Origin: Prevotellaceae bacterium
Lineage (GTDB): Bacteria; Bacteroidota; Bacteroidia; Bacteroidales; UBA932
NCBI GenBank assembly: GCA_031267155.1
Contig: JAIRZR010000093.1
Coordinates: 1 to 11,794 of the forward strand
DNA length: 11,794 nucleotides
Direction of reading: 5' to 3'
Position 1 is the stretch's first letter. Each line of letters starts with the position of its first letter. Shown in pieces: positions 8,501 through 11,794 of this stretch. A program made the position numbers and the translations under genes. The notes beneath the pieces are model-generated. The model was given only the letters and a program-made list of their open reading frames with translations. It was not told the origin of the DNA and made no database searches.

Positions 8501-9565
8501 TTCGTCAAATATGGGAGCCAAATCGGCCAAGCCTCCTTTTTTGCCCAAGGTATCCAATAATGTAAGTAGAGCTTCGTTCGCATCTTTACGAAGCAGTTCC
8601 GCAAATTGTTTGACTTCCAGCCCGGCGATTTTTGCGAATTTTGCCGGATCTTTATACAGTTTCATCATCAACCCGGATAAGGCGGTAGATGACATCTCCA
8701 CCTGTTGCGCATTCTGATCAAGAACGGACCCCAAGCCAATAATTTGAGAAATGGACATGCCGGCTTGATTCCCGATGCCTGCCAGCCGATTAGCGAAGTT
8801 AACCAAAAACGGTTCGGCAGCCGAAGAATTTTGGGCGACTTCATTGATAGCGGATCCGGTTGCCAGCATGGCCTCTTTCAAGCCCAAAGAGTCGGCATTG
8901 CCGAACATGATAGAAAGCTTTCCTATATTTTTAATGGCGTCTTCACCCAAATCTTCACCCAGAGCGACATTGATGATATTTCCTGCTTCGGCAAAATCCA
9001 GTAAATCCTGCTTGGATTTTTTTCCTAACCGGCCGGCATCGGCGATCAAAGCGTTTAATTCAATTCGGGAAGTACGGGTATCCCATTTTTTTAATTCCTC
9101 GCCCAGCCCCTTGATCTCTTCTTTCGCCAAGCCGGTATATTTCATTACATCGGCCTCCGATTCCTCAAGTTTGGCAAATTCATCGACGGCTTTTCGGGCG
9201 CCTAATGTGATTCCTGTCAGGCTTGCAACAAGCGCGGTTATCATTCCGAAGTATTTGTTGAATCCATCGGCCATCTTCGACATGGAAAAAGCCCGTTCTT
9301 TTTTCCTGTTATATTCGTCGGCGGAATTTCCCATTTTGGAATACTGCCGATCGACTTGTTTTTGTTTTTCGATGTGCTCCTGATAAATCGCTTTTAACTG
9401 GGCAATTCTTTTCGCAGTGGCAATGTATTCGTCTGAGCCAATTTTCATTTTTGCCTGCGCATTGATCAGGGTACGCATTTCGGCTCTTATATCTTTCACG
9501 GAATTCGTTACTTGTCTCCCATCGATATAGAGCGAAATCCCTCTTTTTGCGATTTTTTCTGCCAT
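5555..9565 (-). CDS. Phage tail tape measure protein
   Basis: At 1336 residues this is the longest gene of the window. It acts as the ruler and assembly scaffold of the tail tube and leaves the tail during DNA ejection. Residues 1-100 are charged and helical. Residues about 130-400 match the TP901-type tape measure core (ESEADVMKYTG, then ADAGRLGKKSKQDLLDFAEAG). Hydrophobic stretches lie near 107-122, 457-475 and 532-553, as usual in these proteins. Roughly 800-1130 is charged coiled coil rich in Lys, Glu and Ala. Residues 1143-1196 are Ala/Gly/Val-rich, followed by YDTGGFTPSGPW and GVVHSDEFVANRF, a C-terminal signature common in tape measure proteins. At about 0.15 nm per residue it predicts a tail of around 200 nm, so a siphovirus-like particle. 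Its ATG overlaps the upstream stop as TAATG. No transglycosylase or peptidase domain is evident. Confidence 0.93.
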   Translation of the reverse strand: MAEKIAKRGISLYIDGRQVTNSVKDIRAEMRTLINAQAKMKIGSDEYIATAKRIAQLKAIYQEHIEKQKQVDRQYSKMGNSADEYNRKKERAFSMSKMADGFNKYFGMITALVASLTGITLGARKAVDEFAKLEESEADVMKYTGLAKEEIKGLGEELKKWDTRTSRIELNALIADAGRLGKKSKQDLLDFAEAGNIINVALGEDLGEDAIKNIGKLSIMFGNADSLGLKEAMLATGSAINEVAQNSSAAEPFLVNFANRLAGIGNQAGMSISQIIGLGSVLDQNAQQVEMSSTALSGLMMKLYKDPAKFAKIAGLEVKQFAELLRKDANEALLTLLDTLGKKGGLADLAPIFDEMKLDGARASNVLSVLAGNIEQIRKEQETATQAFNEGTSVINEYNVKNNTLQATIEKAKKKFQELVYELGEKLAPHMRKFISTGGLMVKTLSAITGFLMNHGKQLLAVIATLTSYTIALKLHELWLNRVTIGTKALHAANVLLKGGLSALQILFYALTGQMAKATAAMRIFNVIFKANPLGFVVAAITAIVSGLILLYQKLKANADQMKEYMVTVKQIHEETKKYTEGLTREQTAFSALIGAIVGANENSELRKQLIQQLKKEYPKYIDYIDSEKISNSQLLAILREVNSEYEKRYTISAYKGKADAQSKKVEEAKSRQIDITEEIRELNEGGLTGPEGVQVAKLQDEYKQLDRIISAGIKKISEYNTQATNLQKDLDFEGSYEGVAVALDKVVKTIQRIKERDLGAIEALVGKDSPQYKTKLKELKDLEAEADVLSDKLTFLWDKKANQNNSETATSPGAPTTSTNSTEDESLKKQMATIEKEAAIRRIAAMQTIQDKKLLEDELLKIERETIVAKMAIYKNGSDEYVKLEEELAKFDLKATRDKEKLVEDREKAILALEKKYRKAAIQTDAQKKEEALRVLDETWGEEVRTTERYLKLKQAIIDQYDPVRKGNIEAAKQLISDNPEATNKKRDLRSMLSNDKLSSGAKDDLINSSEEAELAQLDALQSLHDAEIDSILNYEELRLSIEGKYKDLREANDEEEFKRKVQLAQFAIEQMNVLLSAYSGYVQASQDAETAAVEAKYDKQIKAAGNNQKKVEKLEKQKEEELAKVRAEYEDKSFAIQIAQAIASTAMAAINAYSSAAAIPVVGPVLAPIAAGVATVAGMIQVATIKKQHEAAKANYDTGGFTPSGPWNRPQGVVHSDEFVANRFATGNPMLRPVFDVIDYAQRNNTIHSLEKKDIARALGIKGFDTGGYVNQTMVNNNSPVIDPGYFEALIAVIDRLDKKLEEPFVGEVSITGQRGIKENMDLYNRMINNASRS

Positions 9566-10083
9566 TACTTCTTCTCTATGATTGCCTTATCTATTTGTTT
9601 AAGTAGCGATGAGAGAACTTTATCGCCATAAAATTCTTGGGCAATATTTGCCAAATCTTTAATACCCCTACGGATTTCCACATCAAACCAATCTACTGGC
9701 CGACGCTTGATGGCGCCGGAAGCATAGCCATGTTTCATTTTATCAACAGAACTTCGAGTGTGCCCCTGATTGTATTTTTCTAGTCTTTCGGTTTTGTTTA
9801 ATTTTCTACCTCTTACAACTTGATTGCCCTGGTGAACATACCCTCGCCCAACACCGTAATGAACAAAAACCCCATGACGCTCAAAAGAAAATTGTATTTT
9901 ACTGGCTGTTCCGTAGTTTTCTCTCACCGATGATTTTATGAATGCCAATTTTTCATCATCCGGGAGGCTATCTTCCCCGACCGGTGCATTGCGTCTCATT
10001 TTGTCCCGGATCCGAATAGACCAATTATTCACTGCTTGATTAAATTGGCTTTCTGTAATAAAATTAGGTGTCGAATCAGTCAT
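9565..10083 (-). CDS. gp10-like phage tail-completion/head-tail joining protein
   Basis: The 172-residue soluble protein is basic in its middle (KLNKTERLEKYNQGHTRSS). It opens with a helical segment with MRRNAPVGE, then FSFERHGVFVHYGVGRGY at about 66-83, and ends with WFDVEIRRGIKDLANIAQEFYGD. This layout of APVG near the start, a GVFVHYGVGRG core and a C-terminal helix resembles the HK97 gp10-like family found in Bacteroidetes prophages. Such proteins finish the tail end that joins the head. Its place directly before the tape measure gene, with a TAATG overlap, supports a tail-assembly role. A clear AGGAG lies 8 nt before the ATG, inside the stop region of the endolysin gene 11 bp upstream. 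The family call rests on recalled similarity, so moderate confidence applies. Confidence 0.6.
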   Translation of the reverse strand: MTDSTPNFITESQFNQAVNNWSIRIRDKMRRNAPVGEDSLPDDEKLAFIKSSVRENYGTASKIQFSFERHGVFVHYGVGRGYVHQGNQVVRGRKLNKTERLEKYNQGHTRSSVDKMKHGYASGAIKRRPVDWFDVEIRRGIKDLANIAQEFYGDKVLSSLLKQIDKAIIEKK

Positions 10084-10094
10084 TTTCGCCGCTC

Positions 10095-10511
10095 CTATTT
10101 CAAATGCAACACCATCCCCCTATTCCCACTCTCCCGATACGAAACATGCACCCACCGGTAATCATACTCATCAATCAACTGGTCAAACGCAATCCCACTC
10201 CCCCGTATCAAATCGAAAAGAGCCTTGTTTGCGACCCTTCCACCGACCGAAATATCAGCCGCCCGACCCTGAATATGTTGACTGTTTACAGCCCCTCTAA
10301 CCTCCTTATTTAGCTTCACAGAGCGGTACCCCGAATTAACATGAATCGGCTTCCCGTACAAGTCCCTCACCGGCTGTAGAACTTTATCAACCAACAGTTG
10401 CAAGTTGGCCAGCGCCTCCGCCGAAGGCGTGTTATCAATATGATTATCCATGGCCGTAGCCGACGAAATCATTTCCTCCAGCGTAAAATTCTTACTGATC
10501 GGCGTCATCAT
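10095..10511 (-). CDS. Phage endolysin, M15-family zinc peptidase
   Basis: The 138-residue protein matches the M15 D-Ala-D-Ala carboxypeptidase-like family (Peptidase_M15_3). That family cuts peptide crosslinks in peptidoglycan and is often the lysis enzyme of Bacteroidetes phages. It opens with FTLEEMISSATA and has VNSGYRS at 58-64. The zinc site is complete: His79 and Asp86 in SQHIQGRAADIS, and His122 in WVHVSY. Glu115, just before the last ligand, is the likely catalytic acid. There is no signal peptide, so release through a holin is expected, and the gene overlaps the preceding holin gene by 20 bp. Two ATGs stand in tandem at 10511 and 10508; the purine run with GGAG and GGGAG upstream could serve either. 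A virion-associated wall hydrolase is a less likely alternative. Confidence 0.88.
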   Translation of the reverse strand: MMTPISKNFTLEEMISSATAMDNHIDNTPSAEALANLQLLVDKVLQPVRDLYGKPIHVNSGYRSVKLNKEVRGAVNSQHIQGRAADISVGGRVANKALFDLIRGSGIAFDQLIDEYDYRWVHVSYRESGNRGMVLHLK

Positions 10512-10962
10512 CCTCTCCCTTCTCCTTCAAAAAATTACTCAACACAGGCACATACTTCAAAAACTCCACCGACAACAGGAAATGAATAAACATCAAAAAC
10601 CGGTCGCCAGGAAACAGTACCAGCAGATTCTCCACAATCGAAAGCCCCTCAATATACACCACGCACCAAACCTCTACCTTGGCCGCCGCTATCCCCGTCA
10701 CCTCGCTTAGCTGCATCATCTTTGCAATGAAGAACGTGCAGGCGATCACGAACATGTACACAAACATCTTTACAAAGCTCCACCGAAGTTTTTTCGACCG
10801 AAGCGTCCAGTGTCCGCACTTCTTACGCGATTTCAACACGCCGGTCACAAAATCCAACCCAAACAGCACGATGACCAGCAGCAGCAAAAAATTGATCGGC
10901 TCAAAATACGTCAGCACGCATCCCGCCACAAACACCAAGTATTTTACGATATTACTCCACAT
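10492..10962 (-). CDS. Phage holin family protein
   Basis: The 156-residue membrane protein has hydrophobic segments at about 5-19, 24-43, 63-83 and 95-117, with a possible fifth near 122-137. A basic loop (KSRKKCGHWTLRSKKLR) lies between the second and third, and the tail is acidic (EDDDADQ). FGLDFVTGVL after the second segment and SIVENLLVLFPG later fit the phage holin family common in Bacteroidetes prophages. Holins form pores in the inner membrane at the end of the lytic cycle and let the endolysin reach the wall. The gene overlaps the M15 endolysin start, giving a standard holin-endolysin pair. A strong GGAGGA lies about 9 nt before the ATG, unusual for this phylum. A generic small membrane protein cannot be fully excluded, but context supports holin. 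Confidence 0.82.
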   Translation of the reverse strand: MWSNIVKYLVFVAGCVLTYFEPINFLLLLVIVLFGLDFVTGVLKSRKKCGHWTLRSKKLRWSFVKMFVYMFVIACTFFIAKMMQLSEVTGIAAAKVEVWCVVYIEGLSIVENLLVLFPGDRFLMFIHFLLSVEFLKYVPVLSNFLKEKGEDDDADQ

Positions 10963-10977
10963 CCCGCTCTTCCTCCA

Positions 10978-11226
10978 TTACGTAAAACAAACGTGCACAT
11001 CCCGCTTTATATCCGTATCCATAAACGGCAAACAGAACCGGCACCCATTGTATCCGGCTCTCTCCCACATCCCCAAATCCTTTTTCCGAAGATACTTCTT
11101 CGCCCGAATCAGAGGTATGTTACACTGCTTGTAATCCGTATCCAGGCGGTGAATCTCCTTCGAGCGGAGATTCGCCACGTACCGGTACCCCAATAACCTC
11201 AAAAACAACCTTTTTGCCTTTTCCAT
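10978..11226 (-). CDS. Small His/Cys protein of unknown function (putative zinc-binding)
   Basis: This 82-residue basic protein lies 15 bp upstream of the holin gene and starts 2 bp after the repeat gene ends. I do not recognise a named function. The pattern SKEIH (His26), Cys35, then GYNGCRFC (Cys62 and Cys65) can supply four metal ligands. It recalls small Ada-like zinc-binding proteins of the form IH-x8-C...AGY-xx-C-xx-C. Cys80 is an additional cysteine near the C-terminus. The N-terminus (MEKAKRLFLRLLGYRY) is basic and amphipathic, without a signal peptide. The compact position between phage genes supports it being real. DNA or RNA binding, or a structural role in the virion, are guesses. 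Confidence 0.6.
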   Translation of the reverse strand: MEKAKRLFLRLLGYRYVANLRSKEIHRLDTDYKQCNIPLIRAKKYLRKKDLGMWERAGYNGCRFCLPFMDTDIKRDVHVCFT

Positions 11227-11228
11227 AA

Positions 11229-11432
11229 TTACCTGACTGATAAAATAAATGACCCCGCGTCAGCCTTCTCAACGCTCGCCCCAGTCGAATCAATCTGCAC
11301 CGATTCAACGGAGGATACTACGCCGGTCGCATCCAACTGCACCGATTCAACGGAGGATACTACGCCGGTCGCATCAATCTGCACCGACTCAACGGAGGAG
11401 ACTACGCCAGGATGGTCTAACAATATATCCAT
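11229..11432 (-). CDS. Small phage protein built of 14-residue tandem repeats
   Basis: This 67-residue acidic protein has a short lead, MDILLDHP. Three copies of GVVSSVES(V)Q(I/L)D(A/S)T follow, then a weaker remnant, GASVEKADAG, and the end SFILSVR. Each repeat alternates Val/Ile with Ser, Glu and Asp, which would suit a beta-strand or fibre-like fold. There is no signal peptide or cysteine. The ATG at 11432 overlaps the upstream stop as TGATG, the usual coupling in this operon; a GTG one codon earlier is possible but less likely. The opposite-strand frame is also open through the repeat because the unit is a multiple of three, yet direction, spacing and coupling favour the minus strand. I know no family for it. 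It may be a virion decoration or fibre component, but nothing shows this directly. Confidence 0.6.
   Translation of the reverse strand: MDILLDHPGVVSSVESVQIDATGVVSSVESVQLDATGVVSSVESVQIDSTGASVEKADAGSFILSVR
11285..11410 (-). repeat. 42-bp tandem repeat, three copies
   Basis: Three adjacent units occupy 11285-11326, 11327-11368 and 11369-11410. By eye, units 1 and 2 differ at 3 positions, 1 and 3 at 4, and 2 and 3 at 5. There are no spacers. The unit encodes 14 residues in the 67-residue minus-strand gene, so gain or loss of a copy would keep the frame. Several differences are silent or conservative (Ile/Leu, Ala/Ser), which suggests the peptide is maintained by selection or the duplications are recent. 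Confidence 0.93.
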
Positions 11433-11794
11433 CACACCCTATTTACAATCAGATGCAGCCGAAAATACCGAATCTTCGGCGTCCTCGAAGTGACATTCGG
11501 AAGAACAATCACATTATCCCACTCGTCACAAGCATTTGTGACGGCCCAGGCTCCGACCTCCGTTAGATTCTTATTAGCCTCTATGCTCAGGTCTGCCAGG
11601 TCGGAGAATAGCACCGGTTGCCCAGCTTTGTCGCCCGAAGTAAAGTAGGCTATCTGCACATCCTCATTCACCGGTGCGAGGAACATCGGGAAAGCCGACA
11701 CTGTGCTCGGATCGTCGTAAGCCTGAACGACAATGCCGTTAATCTTACCCAGGCTCTCATCCGGCTGCAAAGCCCCCAGGTAGAAATCTTCCGA
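11432..11794 (-). CDS. C-terminal part of an unidentified phage protein (cut by window edge)
   Basis: The frame is open from the right edge to a TGA at 11434-11432, giving the last 120 residues. The start is outside the window; a TTG at 11770 is an internal codon, since the frame continues upstream as SEDFYLGA. The visible part is acidic and soluble, with no membrane segment or enzyme motif. It contains stretches such as GKINGIVVQAYDD, FTSGDKAGQPVLFSDL and a basic C-terminus, PKIRYFRLHLIVNRV. I do not recognise a family. Its place at the head of the visible late operon, coupled by TGATG to the repeat gene, suggests a structural or appendage protein. Confidence 0.7.
   Translation of the reverse strand, partial: SEDFYLGALQPDESLGKINGIVVQAYDDPSTVSAFPMFLAPVNEDVQIAYFTSGDKAGQPVLFSDLADLSIEANKNLTEVGAWAVTNACDEWDNVIVLPNVTSRTPKIRYFRLHLIVNRV

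Noticed and set aside
4662..9383. Several plus-strand open frames opposite the tail-tip and tape measure genes
   Set aside because: They show no domains, are Phe/Leu/Ser-rich complements of Lys/Glu codons, and lie wholly inside well-supported minus-strand genes.
11285..11410. Possible CRISPR array
   Set aside because: The repeats are directly adjacent without spacers, lie in a reading frame, and no cas genes are present.
11249..11566. Plus-strand open frame through the 42-bp repeats
   Set aside because: It is open because the repeat unit is a multiple of three. The product is Arg/Gln/Ser-rich, runs against the operon and overlaps two minus-strand genes with coupled stop/start codons.
11432..11770. 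A complete 112-residue gene starting at TTG 11770
   Set aside because: The frame continues without a stop to the window edge and TTG is a rare start, so this is the C-terminal part of a longer gene.

Overview
The window is a chromosome/prophage junction from a member of the Bacteroidota, probably Bacteroidales. Four things suggest this. The aspartyl-tRNA synthetase resembles the Bacteroidales form. The promoter in front of the tRNA gene fits the Bacteroidetes -33/-7 pattern (TTTG, 19 nt, TAnnTTTG-like). The integrase is of the Bacteroidetes tyrosine-recombinase type, without the first catalytic arginine. The phage proteins resemble those of Bacteroidetes temperate siphophages. Species cannot be read from the sequence.

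Positions 1-2485 are host chromosome. aspS and, 6 nt downstream, the start of ftsK (cut by the left edge) run leftward. A tRNA-Ser(GGA) gene runs rightward from 2398 to 2485 behind its own promoter, so aspS and the tRNA are divergent.

The tRNA 3' end is the likely left attachment site of a prophage. About 170 bp of non-coding DNA follow, packed with short direct and inverted repeats (probable recombinase/excisionase binding sites), and then the integrase gene (2656-3783) reads into the element.

From 3780 to the right edge every gene is on the minus strand, in one tightly packed array that converges on the integrase and overlaps it by 4 bp at a shared TTAA. In transcription order, right to left, it holds: the C-terminal part of an unidentified protein; a 67-residue protein made largely of three 14-residue repeats; an 82-residue putative zinc-binding protein; a holin; an M15-family endolysin; a gp10-like tail-completion protein; a 1336-residue tape measure protein; and a 592-residue tail-tip/baseplate-type protein. 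Gaps are 15 bp or less and several stop/start codons overlap, which implies a single late operon whose promoter lies beyond the right edge.

Together the genes describe a long non-contractile-tailed temperate phage integrated in tRNA-Ser, seen from its left end. Capsid, packaging and immunity genes and the right attachment site must lie outside the window. I see no defence system, CRISPR array or other clearly new system. The least explained parts are the 42-bp tandem repeat gene, the small His/Cys protein, the repeat-dense integrase leader, and the lysis genes placed upstream of the tape measure gene.
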